A stretch of 64,000 nucleotides of DNA from Hexactinellida sp. DTS-2022 (taxonomy: Eukaryota > Porifera > Hexactinellida), in NCBI GenBank assembly GCA_028753945.1, contig JAPNXP010000003.1, positions 3,968,001 to 4,032,000 on the forward strand, written 5' to 3'. Each line of letters starts with the position of its first letter. The first letter of the stretch is position 1. This document shows positions 44,826 to 55,597 of this stretch, piece by piece. A model generated the notes under the pieces. It was not told where the DNA came from, did not search any database, and was given only the letters and a program-made list of their open reading frames with translations. The translations under genes and the position numbers were made by a program.

Positions 44826-45435
44826 CAGGGATTTACACGCCTTAATTTTTTTACTCGCCATAAGCCTTGATTTATTTTAGTTTTAAGAAAAAATAGTATG
44901 GCAAGTATGATAAATTATAAAAGCGAAATATAAAAATTAAGGCGAGTAAAATTATTAATGGGTGCCAGAAAAGAAATTAAGGCTAGTAAATAAATTATTA
45001 GATGGAAAATAAATTAAGGCGTGTAAAACTTAAGAAAAATAAATTAAGGCGCGTGTAGATATTTGTTGAACAATAGATATTCGAAACAAGTGCTTTTTTT
45101 GAAGTCTTAATTAATTTAACCCAATTAGTGGCAAAGGTGTAATATATCAATAAAAATCTCTAATATCGAAAAAGCTAATTATGGTGTTTTAGTTTTACAT
45201 ATAGTAAACAGTGATTGTGCAAAGTATAATTTGAAAAATTGTGGTTAATCAACATTTATTTATACTTAACTGGATTAAAGGTTGTTATATGTCGAGTATA
45301 CCAATTGGGGTATGACCGAAAGAAAAACTAAGGCGAGTAAACCAATGAGAGCAGGACGAAAAAAAAATATGGCGAGTAGATATGAGTGACAAAATTAAGG
45401 CGCCTTAATTTTTAAACTCATTTTTTAGAACCCTG
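44826..45435. mobile_element. Probable TIR element with clustered AATTAAGGCGAGTAAA motifs
   Basis: The left end is CAGGGATTTACACGCCTTAA and the right end ends in TTTTTAGAACCCTG. AAATTAAGGCG(A/T)GTAAA or its inverse occurs about eight times, mostly within 200 bp of each end. Such clustering resembles transposase-binding subterminal arrays. The target duplication is not clear. Confidence 0.5.
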
Positions 45436-46159
45436 GCGCCGGGTCAATAAAAATGACATCGGTATGAAAAATTTAAACACATTTGTTGATCACTGGAGTG
45501 TAATTCCATTGCTTTTGGCAACTTTGGTATTAAGAACCATTACAAGGGACCTAAATATTATTTTTTTGATTTTTCAAAAAAAATTCAGGTCAAAAATTGG
45601 TCCACGAAAACAATAAGCACTAGGGCGCTTATTCGAAGCAATACTGTAATTAGATTTGAGTTGTGAATCATTTTAAGTGTAGATGTGCGATAGGAAGTGT
45701 TAAGTGTGAAGTCATTACAAAGGCAGAGGGAATATATACAAATAAATATAATTAGAGCTTCCTTATAGGTAGCGGTCAATAATAATAGCACACTTACGGG
45801 GGAAATAAATTTGGTAGAATCAGCGAATGTTCGAATTAAAGAGTATTCTAATTAAATGGATGTTGACTATGCATAGACTTAGTACAAGTGACTCCGGTAA
45901 TACGAATTTCTGGAGAATACGAACAAATTTAGACGGTTGTTTGCATTACGAGAGTCTAGTCTACTGTATTGTATAACTATATTATATCATTAAACCTCTC
46001 TGCTGCATAGGGATAAAAGGAATAAATTGAAAAACCCCATTCTCACTTTCAATTTGAATTGAATTAACTTAACTTCCGGTTGACTTTCACATCTATGGGC
46101 ATTGTTAATAGGAAATATGGCTTATAATGTGTATCCACTATTTACTGGGAGTTAGAGAG
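45436..46159. other. Intergenic stretch, no gene seen
   Basis: AT-rich. A fragment of a pogo-type MITE lies at about 45885-45970 (GTAATACGAATTTCTGGAG to CTACTGTA). Nothing else stands out. Confidence 0.4.
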
Positions 46160-46345
46160 TTATAGCCTGTGAATGCTCTCATCTGCGGGAGAGGGACCCT
46201 CTGAGTCCGTATCTCCCCTCTCTTCATCAGTGTCCCTACAGTACTCCATATAACCCATTCTGAATGTGTCATATAATGCCCGCTTCTTCTCGGGAGAGAA
46301 AGTCTCTGGCTTTATGAAATGTATCAGACGGAAATGAGATATCAT
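46160..46345 (-). CDS. Possible terminal exon of an unrecognised gene
   Basis: An open stretch on the minus strand, GC-richer than its surroundings, encodes FIKPETFSPEKKRALYDTF then YMEYCRDTDEERGDTDSEG and ends SIHRL-stop. The acidic, hydrophilic C-terminus looks protein-like rather than random. An ATG exists at 46345, but the frame could equally start at an acceptor-like AAAAATAG at about 46356. I cannot match it to a family, and no preceding exon is identified. Confidence 0.35.
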   Translation of the reverse strand: MISHFRLIHFIKPETFSPEKKRALYDTFRMGYMEYCRDTDEERGDTDSEGPSPADESIHRL

Positions 46346-46876
46346 TTGCGCCTATTTTTAGAACAAGTCCTTCGCACCTGATGCATTCGAATGTTTTTCG
46401 GTGTCGACGCATTTAAGTGAACTGTTTGCTAACACAGAATAATACAGTCAGGGTTTGCTTATTGTGAACAATAATTCGTCTACTTAATATGAGCACATTT
46501 TATTTATTTATGAACAAGCCTATGGTCCCAATGTAAAACTTACTGGTGATTGAGTTGAGTTCGCTTATTAGGAAGTCTCTCTATATGAACACAATTATTG
46601 GCTAATGTTCATAATAAAAGAACCTGACTGAAATAAAAATTAATTCATATTTGTATAACAACAAGTGAAGTTAAATGGATTCCACTAGATTCCACCATTA
46701 TGTCAACCTCTAGATTATCTATATCTGCTGCTGTTAATTCGAGTTAAAAAAAATTAAATCACTAGATCAATAAAATAGTATTACGAATGCTAAACCTTAT
46801 TAAAATACAGTTTACCGTTTGACTATTAGCATAGAGAGACTCTTAGATTACTAAATTAATGAAGGGCTATTTTATA

Positions 46877-46962
46877 TGAGCCCTTCTTTAATACTATCCG
46901 GACAAACAAATACACAAATAAACAAACAACGATCGAGTTTTAATAATATAGATATAGGCCTG
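46877..46962 (-). mobile_element. Helitron-like element reduced to its two ends
   Basis: The inverse 3' end (GAGCCCTTC) is joined within a few bases to the inverse 5' region (CCGGACAAACAAATACAC to CGATCGAGTTTTAATAATA). The whole interior is deleted. Confidence 0.5.
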
Positions 46963-47064
46963 CTGTATCTACACGAGACCCACTCAGCGCCATTAAAATC
47001 TGTGCAATTTTTGTATTATTACATTTCAGATATAATTTCATGTCACCAACCAATTACTCGATAC

Positions 47065-47425
47065 CAGAGATGGAACCGGTCGGGATTTTCATGACCCGAC
47101 CCGACCGGTGCAGTTGGGAATTTGACCCGACCCGACCGGCCGGTCGACCGGTCAATCATAGCTAGTAATAATTTATAAATAATAGAATTAGAATCTATTG
47201 TAGTGTCATGTCATATAATTTAGGAATAAATATTATGGCCATAGACCATTTAAGGAAGCCTCCTTTAAGATTACTAAGCTCTCAAGGGCTATTGGAGCCA
47301 GATTTAATCAAAACTAATTATTACATTATGATATCGAATAGATGATATAGAGATCTCGACCGGCCGGTCAAGATTCCGACCGGTACCCGACCCGACCAGA
47401 CTCGACCCGACCGGTTCAGTCTCTG
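47065..47425. mobile_element. hAT element with CCCGACCCGACCGG repeats
   Basis: Starts CAGAGATGGAACCGG and ends CCGGTTCAGTCTCTG, flanked by CTCGATAC at 47057-47064 and 47426-47433. Both subterminal regions are made of GACCCGACCGG repeats. 361 bp, non-coding. Confidence 0.9.
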
Positions 47426-47853
47426 CTCGATACCTTCCAGTTACCAATTCATGAAAAAAAAGATTATTCCTAATAGTGTAACCCAGTAGAACTACAAGCT
47501 GTCAACATTCAGGATCATTTCCAAATATGGTTAGTAATTATTGTGTATTCATTGAATATTTGTTACCCAGTTTTACTTAATAGGATAAGTTTTACAAAGG
47601 TAAATACTAAGCAATAATCGCAATAACTACTATCTACCGGGTATCGAGTCAAAAAAGGACAAGCAGAAACATTCTCTAGCTATATTCCAATTTTTTTAAT
47701 CCGACTTTTCAATCCTTTCAATATTTTCAACAACTTTTCAATCCGAACACTGTATTTGAAATCAACAAGCTACTTTTCAATCTTTTCAACCTGAAGACCA
47801 TTTCGCAATAAGGTGAGTAATTTACTTTAAATTTATTGTGCAATTCCTAGATA

Positions 47854-48375
47854 TCTATATATATAAAGTAGTAGGTTTGTCTGTCTGCCCTTACATCTCC
47901 TCCGAGAGTTCACAACAGATCTGAACCAAAATTTATATGCCATCTAGGAGTTACCCCACCACCCTGAATAGGGAGTTTTTAAGAGATATTTACATTCCTC
48001 GCGAAGTTAACTCAAAATAAGTGATTTTTTGGCACCTTCCCATACATTTCAATGGGAATTATCAAAAGTTCACAGTGCTGCTAGAAAAACATTTCAAACG
48101 TGCAATCTAGGTTTTAGTGTATGAGAAATCCAAATATGATATTTTAAAGTCAATAGAATGCATAATTTTCAATTTACCAAATGCATATTTTTCACACTTT
48201 GCGAGGGTACCGACCTTGATCTATCAGATTGCAGAGTTTTCACATTATTCTGACTCGAGTTTTATTGGTCTATAATTCAATGGGTCAATTGTGTATGAAA
48301 GAAAACAACAATTGAATGTCCTGGAGAGGAAAACTGAATTTGAATACCGCGGCGAAGCGCGGGAACCCGGCTAGT
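47854..48375 (+). mobile_element. Non-autonomous Helitron
   Basis: The 5' end is TCTATATATATAAAGTAGTA. The 3' end is ACCGCGGCGAAGCGCGGG (hairpin) followed by AACCCGGCTAGT, the textbook Helitron terminus, with no terminal inverted repeat. The 5' 480 bp are shared with the longer Helitron at 60447-62006. Confidence 0.85.
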
Positions 48376-48496
48376 AAGATATACGTAGCCGGATAGCCCG
48401 AGAATTAGATTTAACTTTGTTGCTAATTCTCATTCAAATTAATCTATGTGTAAGGAACGAGTGTGAAGTTAGCAGCGAGTTCCAGCAGCGAAATAT

Positions 48497-48890
48497 GAGC
48501 ACAACATAACACTTAATAAATAAGTCAATTGCCATTCAATTCACCTGATATTTCTTGAGGACCTTAATCTAGGTTGGGGCTTTTGCTCTTTCCAAAAGCT
48601 AACCCATATCACAACTATATTTGCCACAATGACATTGCAAATTTTATAATACAAAATCTCCATAGAGGATTTCGAACACAGCTTAACACTTACAGAATCA
48701 GTCACTTTTCATTCAATTAACATGACATTTCTTGAGGACCTTAATCTAGGTTGGGGCTTTTGCTAATACCAATAACTAACCCATATCACACCTGTATTTA
48801 CCACAATGACATTGCAAATTTTGTAATACAAAATCTCCATAGAGGATTTTGAGCACAACTTAACACTTAATAAATAAGTCAATGAATTTG
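48497..48890. repeat. About 177-bp subterminal tandem repeat, left end
   Basis: The block beginning GAGCACAACATAACACTTA and containing AGGACCTTAATCTAGGTTGG repeats at about 48497, 48675 and 48851 (last one partial). One copy exists in inverse at the right end of the element (around 50970-51105). Confidence 0.75.
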
Positions 48891-49079
48891 TTGAATTGTT
48901 GAGATGAATAAGTAATATAATGTTATAGCAATGAACAAGCATGAAAACAATGAAGCTATGAGTATACGCTTCCTGATCAATCCAGGATTATTATATTATG
49001 ATCATGAAAGTGACTAAGATCCTAAGTAAACTGTCATCACTCTATAGTAGAGTCATCGCTTACGAGTTTTGAATGTGTA

Positions 49080-51057
49080 GCTGAATCTACTTTAACAACA
49101 GGCTGGTAATGATCTTAATGCAATCTACAAAATATTCTTTTATCGGTCAACTTGTGTGAATCATGTCTATCGACGAATCCATGACCTGAGAATTATTCCA
49201 ACTTTTTTGACATTCTATATAGATGAATATGTCGGTTTGTAGTATCAGAGCTGCTAGAAACAATTCTAGATCTGTACCCCATGAACCACTACTCTCCATT
49301 CTACTCTTTGCTAAATAGTCCTCAATAGAATGACATCGGTTTTCTGGAAGTAATTCGTAGTGCGCAAGACAATATTTTGTACATACGTCTCGATACCCGC
49401 ATTTATATTTTCAACCAAAAAGTCCCTGATATCTTTGTGGAATCTGTCAGTTCCTGTGATCACGAAAGATAGTGAGCTAAACAGACAGTTCCCATCAGGA
49501 GAAATCCTTCGTTCTTTAGATGGTACTAGTTGACGAAGGTCTGCTCTTTTCTCGGAAGATTGATTTTCAAAGATTATTCCAGAGACAAATGTTAATTGCA
49601 ACAATTTACATTTCGATTTCTGCCATGACCCATCAACTGGAATAAACTCTACAAATGGATAAAATGTGATATTATCACTGCTTTTGACACCGTTGTTCTC
49701 ATCTGGGAATGGAAGACTGGTCCTGTGCACATTATCGTTAGAAGATACATTATTTGCTTTCTTATCACTGTGGTGATCACTTAGCATGGTTTTTAGGTCA
49801 TTCACTTGCGTGGATCTTACCTGTTTTGATGATTTTGTAACGTTTGTAATAATTTCTAGATCAACACGCTTTATTCTTGACATTGAATATGGTTGAAAGT
49901 AACCTTTCTTGGGGTTTTTTCGCCTTTGCCACACTTCAACAACTAGATTTTCATTTTTTTTGGAAGTACAGTCGAAATCGGGTTTTTTTGAGCCCAAATG
50001 CACGACAAAGGAGGAAAAAAAAACCCAATAAGCAAAAATACCCGATGGAAAACACATTAAGATATCACATTTATGCACGACAAAAGGAGGCAAAAAAACC
50101 CAATAAGCAAAAAAACCCGTGGCAAAAAAACCCGATTTCGACTGTAATTCTTTTATGCTGCTTAAGAATTCTTGAACTAATTGGCTCAAATGCAAATTCA
50201 AATGCCTTTTGTCTTCCTTGAATACCTTGATGAACCTTTCTTATGAAGTCTGCCGGTCTTAATTTCACTTCTTTGGATAATATGTTGTTTTTAAGAATTC
50301 TCATCCAGTTTTCCACAGTAGCATTTGAGTATCAGGAATATGTTTGAAGTGGTGGTGATAAATGAGTAAGAATGCAACCAGTCCACAGTGGACAAATGGG
50401 CATATAGTGAGTAGCGAGGAATTGCGGTAATTCTGGGCAAAAGAAAATGTTATTCTCCTAAAAATGTGGAGTATCTGAATATTTGTTTTCTAGACTGGTC
50501 ACAAAAATCTTAGAATTGTCGAGTATACTCTTAAAATGTCTTCCATATGGTGACTTTGACTTGTAAGTTATACTATCTCCCAGATTGTTAGGAAGTTCTT
50601 CGTCTAGTTCTGCAAGGTAGTCAATATCTAGATCGACATGTTCTTGGTCGCAAGTTATTAATTTGTGGAGTTTTGCAATGTACTCTTGTATTTCAGGGTA
50701 TATCTTTCTTGCAAAGCAAGAAATGCTTAAAGAGACAAAGATTTGGTGTATTTCTTCGAAAGAGTTTGAATCAATCAGCCGTGCCATCACAAAAAGGAGC
50801 TTATTTTTAGTCTTTTTTGATGTTTTCATCATGCGTTCGAGTTTGTAGCTAAATCGATGAATAACATGAGCTGAACATATATGTATTATAGTTCTGTTCT
50901 CTGTATTTGCAATATTTTGTGTTGTATCCATTTGCCAACAGTTTGAAAGGTATTTCTCAAGGCTCTCCTTGTTAAAACTATAACAAATACTGAGCAGCAT
51001 TGCCCAGCTAAAGTAAAAAAAGCCCCAACCTAGATTAAGGTCCTTAAGAAATGTCAT
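49080..51057 (-). pseudogene. Transposase plus OTU domain, disrupted
   Basis: On the minus strand from 51057 the frame reads FSWAMLLSICYSFNKE, ICSAHVIHRFSYKLERM and KSPYGRHFKSIL up to TAG (50458-50460). The same frame continues as FFCPELPQFLATHYMPICPL, has a second stop near 50338, then VENWMRILKNNIL and LRPADFIRKVHQGIQ; the Glu in VENWMR is the likely last catalytic residue. A 180-bp MITE follows, then EVWQRRKNPKKG. The C-terminal part is an OTU cysteine-protease domain with SPDGNCLFSSLS (catalytic Cys). After a frameshift near 49320 it continues in another frame as DYLAKSRM and GSWGTDLELFLAAL; a DHYQPVV (likely catalytic His) follows near 49100, again out of frame. The first 13 residues are encoded by the terminal repeat itself, and the upstream catalytic Asp region is missing. 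Not functional. Confidence 0.75.
49967..50146. mobile_element. 180-bp mariner-type MITE inside the transposase
   Basis: TACAGTCGAAATCGGG and CCCGATTTCGACTGTA are inverse, with TA at each side. The interior contains two copies of AACCCAATAAGCAAAAA. Its net length is not a multiple of three, so it also shifts the host frame. Confidence 0.9.
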
Positions 51058-51242
51058 GTTAATTGAATGAAAAGTGACTGATTCTTTAAGTGTTAAGTTG
51101 TGCTCATATTTCGCTGCTGGAACTCGCTGCTAACTTCACACTCGTGTGTAACGATCTAAAACATATAATATAGAATTCATCTGAAACAATGTAATATAAT
51201 ACGAAAAATACTAATGATGTCCATAAAATGGAAACAATAAAT

Positions 51243-51895
51243 TCAACCAGCAAAGGCCCTATCCCTGCCACCAGCATAGGCCCTAGCCCTACTATCAACA
51301 CAAGCCCTAACACTGCCACCAATACAAGCCATAACCGTTGCCATCAACACAAGCCCTAACACTGCCACCAATACAAGCCATAACGCTGCCACCAACACAA
51401 GCCCTAGCCCTGCCAATACAAGCCCTAACGCTGCCATCAACACAAGCCCTAACGCTGCCATCAACACAAGCCCTAACACTGCCACCAATACAAGCCCTAA
51501 CACTGCCACCAATACAAGCCATAACGCTGCCATCAACACAAGCCCTAGCCCTGCCAATACAAGCCCTAACGCTGCCATCAACACAAGCCCTAACGCTGCC
51601 ATCAACACAAGCCCTAACACTGCCACCAATACAAGCCATAACGCTGCCACCAACACAAGCCCTAGCCCTGCCAATACAAGCCCTAACGCTGCCATCAACA
51701 CAAGCCCTAACGCTGCCATCAACACAAGCCCTAACGCTGCCATCAATACAAGCCCTAACGCTGCCATGCCACCAACCAAGCCCTAACGCTGCCACCAACA
51801 CAAGCCCTAACGCTGCCATCAATACAAATCCTAACGCTGCCATCAATACAAGCCCTAAGGCTGCCACCAATACAGGCCCTAGCGCTGCCACCAAT
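51243..51895. repeat. 24-bp minisatellite with higher-order structure
   Basis: The unit AACACAAGCCCTAACGCTGC + CATC is repeated about 27 times with CAC/CAT and AAC/AAT variants. A shortened unit (CCTAGCCCTGCCAATACAAG) appears at about 51404, 51545 and 51661, giving higher-order blocks of about 141 and 117 bp. Because 24 is divisible by three, long frames are open on both strands. Confidence 0.9.
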
Positions 51896-52116
51896 ATAAA
51901 TAATTAAATCAGTATAATGAAATTTGCATAATTATAAGTTTTAGATTAGAGGGAATAGTAATAGAGCATAATAAATTAAGGCTTCAACAGGTACATAATT
52001 TTTGCATATATTACTAACCAACTTTTTATCTTTATTCAAGCCAAATCTCCTAAACAACTAACCTACTGCGTATAAAATTAGCAAATACACATTCAGCAGC
52101 ACTCTATACTAAGTTC
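51896..52116. other. Short AT-rich spacer
   Basis: Nothing recognisable. Confidence 0.4.
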
Positions 52117-52313
52117 CTATCTACGGGGGATCGAGTCCACTGAAGCACAATAAGCAACAACTTCCATATCCAGTCGAAGGGGGAAGGGCCTGCGCCTGGT
52201 AACACGAGTGGCGCGCAGTATACGCTTAGTAATTTTGCTGTGTAAATCCTCCAGGGGATTGGAAGTACAATTGTGTAAACAATTATAGTTTTGATTCAAG
52301 TGGTATCCATGTT
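52117..52313 (-). CDS. Possible terminal exon ending in a SOCS-box-like motif
   Basis: On the minus strand, following an acceptor-like TATATAATAG (52314-52323), the frame reads HGYHLNQNYNCLHNCTS, then NPLEDLHSKITKRIL and RPFPLRLDMEVVAYC, ending SIPRR-stop. The spacing L-x2-L-H-x-K-I-x-K-x-I followed by F-P-L-x-L-x3-V-x-Y resembles a SOCS box, which recruits elongin B/C and cullin-5 ubiquitin ligase in ASB, SPSB and SOCS proteins. There is no in-frame ATG before codon 50 or so, hence the exon interpretation. GC content is above the flanks. No upstream exon could be linked; the next region on that side is a transposable element. Confidence 0.4.
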
Positions 52314-53241
52314 CTATTATATAATGTTTCAATCATGTACCATCTATTTAATAAATACTCTGATTAATTTACTTTCAGTGGTTATACTGGGATAGCCAAA
52401 TATGCTAATTACAAAGTGCCTTACAAACTATAAATCTCGGGGTAAATATCGTGTAAGCTAAGCACCATTTATGTTGAGCAAACTCAATCATTTCCGAAGG
52501 TCATACAGGTAGAATTCAACCCATATATTTACTAACTAATTAGCGTTCAGTTAGAATTAGAATTTTGTTTTGTAAATTATTAATAAGGTATCAATAGATC
52601 CTTGAGTCAATGGATATTATAGTTGGGGAATTCCATGTCAAGTCAACCAGTCATTTCACCACTACCAATCGATTTGTCTGTAAATTGCTGTGTAACAAGC
52701 TACTAGCAAGTCTATACTTTCCTCAAAATTTTAGACTAATCGGTAGAGTGGTTTTTGATTTATGACGTCACAGATTTTCATTTTTTTGTTGATTATCCAA
52801 ACATTTTTCAAAATGTTGAAGCACCATCTCACTTCAAACTCGTACAACTTTTGATATAATTATCCAATTCTTTTAAAAATTGCTATACTTATGTTTTTAT
52901 ATATGGAGAATTCAAATCAGATGGATATATTAAGTTATCAGTTGTTCTTATTAGTGAAAATTAGAACTGAAACCAATACCGGAAGTAGAACCGGAACCAT
53001 GACGTAGCAAAAATGTATATTTTCGGATCTCTTTCATTTTTTGGTAATTTATTCTATGTAGTCTTAAGTCATTGTGTAGAAAATTTCATTATGGTTTCCA
53101 TATCTTCCCATTGAGTTATTCACATTTTTGTCCTCTAAACGCTATTTATGTGATGCTACAACTTATTAATGTTCTTTATAAAAATAGAATACTTGGCTAG
53201 AACCTTACTCTATTTCTATCATATTGAATAATTATTATCAC

Positions 53242-53423
53242 CAGTGTATTATACAGCCATTTGTAAATCCGCTCCTAATCCTGGTCTGAAGCAATTTCAT
53301 ACGCCTAAATCACAAATTATTGTTACCGTATAGGAAAGGATTCCAAATTTTCGCGCTCCTAAATTCCAATTTCCAAAAATCATACTCCAAAAGGAGCGTC
53401 TCGCGCTCCTGGATAATTCCTTG
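53242..53423 (+). mobile_element. hAT-like MITE, CAGTG...CCTTG family, copy 2 (left arm)
   Basis: Flanked by ATTATCAC at 53234-53241 and 53424-53431. Same family as 26928-27110. Confidence 0.85.
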
Positions 53424-53811
53424 ATTATCACTCATTCCAACACCATTATACAATTGATATACGTATGTATCAGAAATTTGTGGTTTGTGGTATGTTTGAC
53501 CTCCGATACACTACCATGTAAATTATAATGCATTAGTATTGTTGCTATGTTTAATAAGAATGCAATTTATTAAACTATTGAGCTGTGAAGTTAATATTAC
53601 AGCATAAAAGTTGTGAAACTTTATTATTATCTATTGATTCTATTTATTTGCATCACTTCGAATCTGAATTTTGAAATCAATTTTTTTTGTTACCTCCCAC
53701 TGAAAATTAACTTGTGATGACATTGGAGGTACAGTAAAAAGAGTTACCGCCCGAGCAAGTTTACAGCGACCAAAAGAAGATAATATATATCACTTATTCA
53801 AATGTTTAATA

Positions 53812-54075
53812 TACCGTATTTACTCGAATAGTAGCCTAGGCGATTATTGTTTTTTACCCCATTTTTTGACCAATAATTTTGAGCAATTTTCTAGAATATC
53901 ACATTTTATTACAATTTATTTATGATAATCGGTTGATAATCGTATTGGGAGTTATATTAGATATAAATGTTTACTCCGGGTAGCAGTAATAAATTTTTAT
54001 TTGATACTTTAGGGGGGCGATTATTGGAGGTAGGCGATTATTCGAATAGAGGCTACTATTCGAATAAATACGGTA
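53812..54075. mobile_element. MITE with TACCGTATTTACTCG ends
   Basis: TACCGTATTTACTCGAATAG and CTATTCGAATAAATACGGTA are inverse, with TA on each side. GGCGATTATT is repeated near both ends. Complete relative at 60453-60715. Confidence 0.8.
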
Positions 54076-54284
54076 CGTAGAGCTCTTAGATTATTTTGTA
54101 GTACACTTAATTATGTTTTAGATATGATAACATCAAAACTATACCAGTGACACGTACTTACCATAAATACACTCCAATAAGTGCAAAATTTATGGGAGGA
54201 AAGCGAATTAGTGACCAATTAGATTACACAATAACATATGAATTTAAATGAAATCGTGTGACAAACTCTAAATATTCTACACAG

Positions 54285-54581
54285 CTGCCATACTTAACTA
54301 TAGGTAATTATGTCGTATGTATGTATGACAAAGATTGGTATATTTGTGTGATTAAAGAAGTCTGTGAGGAAAAAGGTGATATAGAAGTCAGCTTTATGCA
54401 TCCAAAAGGACCAGGGCGTCCTGAAAATAGTTTCTATTGGCACTCAACAGAAGACGTTTGTTATGTCGCTCAAAATGATGTAATAGGCTATATATCCACT
54501 CCAAAAACTTCTTCAAAACGTGCAAGGAAGTTCAAAATCTCATCGATGGACATGAAGCTAATTACTGATTTTCAAATGTAG
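54285..54581 (+). CDS. Terminal exon of a transposon-type gene, Tudor-like fold suspected
   Basis: Ninety-eight residues open from an acceptor (TATTCTACACAG, ending 54284) to TAG; no ATG lies near the start. The frame is also open from a GTG slightly upstream, which I do not accept as a start. The sequence begins LPYLTIGNYVVCMYDKDWY and continues VSFMHPKG and NSFYWHSTEDVCYV. Similar C-terminal modules (short beta strands around conserved aromatic residues, then F-x-W-P/H-x2-EDV) end many cnidarian and insect transposon-derived proteins; Tudor/chromo-barrel-like is my inference. It lies in the core of the long-armed element, so it probably belonged to that transposon. Upstream exons are not seen, and the element looks non-autonomous. 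Confidence 0.45.
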   Translation: MPYLTIGNYVVCMYDKDWYICVIKEVCEEKGDIEVSFMHPKGPGRPENSFYWHSTEDVCYVAQNDVIGYISTPKTSSKRARKFKISSMDMKLITDFQM

Positions 54582-54629
54582 CAAGAGATTAAATTGTAAA
54601 TATATAAACGTACGGAATCCATTTGGAAA

Positions 54630-55102
54630 TACAGTATACCCTCGCTAATCCGAACCGTCGCTAGTCCGAACAGGAGATACCAAAATATTTTTCATATAAA
54701 AGAGGGTAAATCATAAATATTTGTATATATATAATACATTGAAATTACAAAATACTTATATGGAGCAGAGTTACTGGTAACTGAAGTAGGTTTTTATTTA
54801 CGTATAAATTTCATTTCTGAGCTTATGGGTTTTTTAGAATTGAAACACCTCCTTATATGGCAGTTCAGTTACCAGTAACTGAGCTCCATATAAGTAATCT
54901 GTTGAACTTATACAAAAATAAGTATCAGGTAGTGTACTATATGATTTGTATGGATTAAAAAGAGTGGGTCGGATTATTGGGGTCTCATTTTATAGATGCC
55001 TATAGAAAATGTATTACATCCCTACCCAGAACGAATTCACTAATCGGAAGAGATTTTAGTTGAATCGGAACACCTATGTTAGGATTAGCAGGGGGTACTG
55101 TA
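54630..55102. mobile_element. pogo-type MITE, ends CAGTATACCCTCGCTAATCC
   Basis: TACAGTATACCCTCGCTAAT at the left and GGATTAGCAGGGGGTACTGTA at the right, each with TA. A second palindromic MITE (54754-54895) is nested inside. Truncated relative at 21183-21311. Confidence 0.8.
54754..54895. mobile_element. Palindromic MITE, ACTTATATGGAGC family
   Basis: ACTTATATGGAGCAGAGTTA and its inverse TAACTGAGCTCCATATAAGT bound 142 bp, with CAGTTACCAGTAACTG internal. Related sequence lies inside 40639-41277. Confidence 0.75.
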
Positions 55103-55415
55103 TATATGAATATTACATCAAAGACAATTATCAAATCATGAATTATAAGCAATCTTAATTATTTGAATAATAATGTAAATAACAAATACATTGGTATTAA
55201 TTAGGCCCAAATAACAGTGTGATAACGACCATTAGTTAACGTAAGTAAGTTCACAGTTAATTTGTTCAATCAATTGCATTCCAATTATACATTGCAACAA
55301 TACTAATGCATTATAATTTACATGGTAGTGTATCGGAGGTCAAACATACCACAAACCACAAATTTCTGATACATACGTATATCAATTGTATAATGGTGTT
55401 GGAATGAGTGATAAT

Positions 55416-55597
55416 CAAGGAATTATCCAGGAGCGCGAGACGCTCCTTTTGGAGTATGATTTTTGGAAATTGGAATTTAGGAGCGCGAAAATTTGGAATC
55501 CTCTCCTATACGGTAACAATAATTTGTGATTTAGGCGTATGAAATTGCTTCAGACCAGGATTAGGAGCGGATTTACAAATGGCTGTATAATACACTG
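55416..55597 (-). mobile_element. hAT-like MITE, CAGTG...CCTTG family, copy 3 (right arm)
   Basis: Inverse of copy 2, with the inverse of the same flanking duplication (GTGATAAT at 55408-55415 and 55598-55605). Confidence 0.85.

Larger units (their letters stand above)
48457..51145 (-). mobile_element. Decayed DDE transposon encoding an OTU-domain protein
   Basis: Inverted ends ACGAGTGTGAAGTTAGC and GCTAACTTCACACTCGT are flanked by GTGTAAGGA (48448-48456) and GTGTAACGA (51146-51154), an 8-of-9 match to a 9-bp duplication. The terminal inverted repeat is about 130 bp. The left end carries tandem subterminal repeats, and the right end runs straight into a transposase frame. Superfamily is not certain; a 9-bp duplication favours a Mutator-like relative. 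Confidence 0.7.

Noticed and set aside
51243-51895. CCCTAA hexamers suggesting interstitial telomere repeats
   Set aside because: CCCTAA occurs once per 24-bp unit as part of a different motif and is never in tandem.
51243-51907. Long overlapping frames on both strands with eight-residue repeats
   Set aside because: They follow from a 24-bp tandem repeat whose length is a multiple of three. No unique sequence, start context or splice signal supports a gene.
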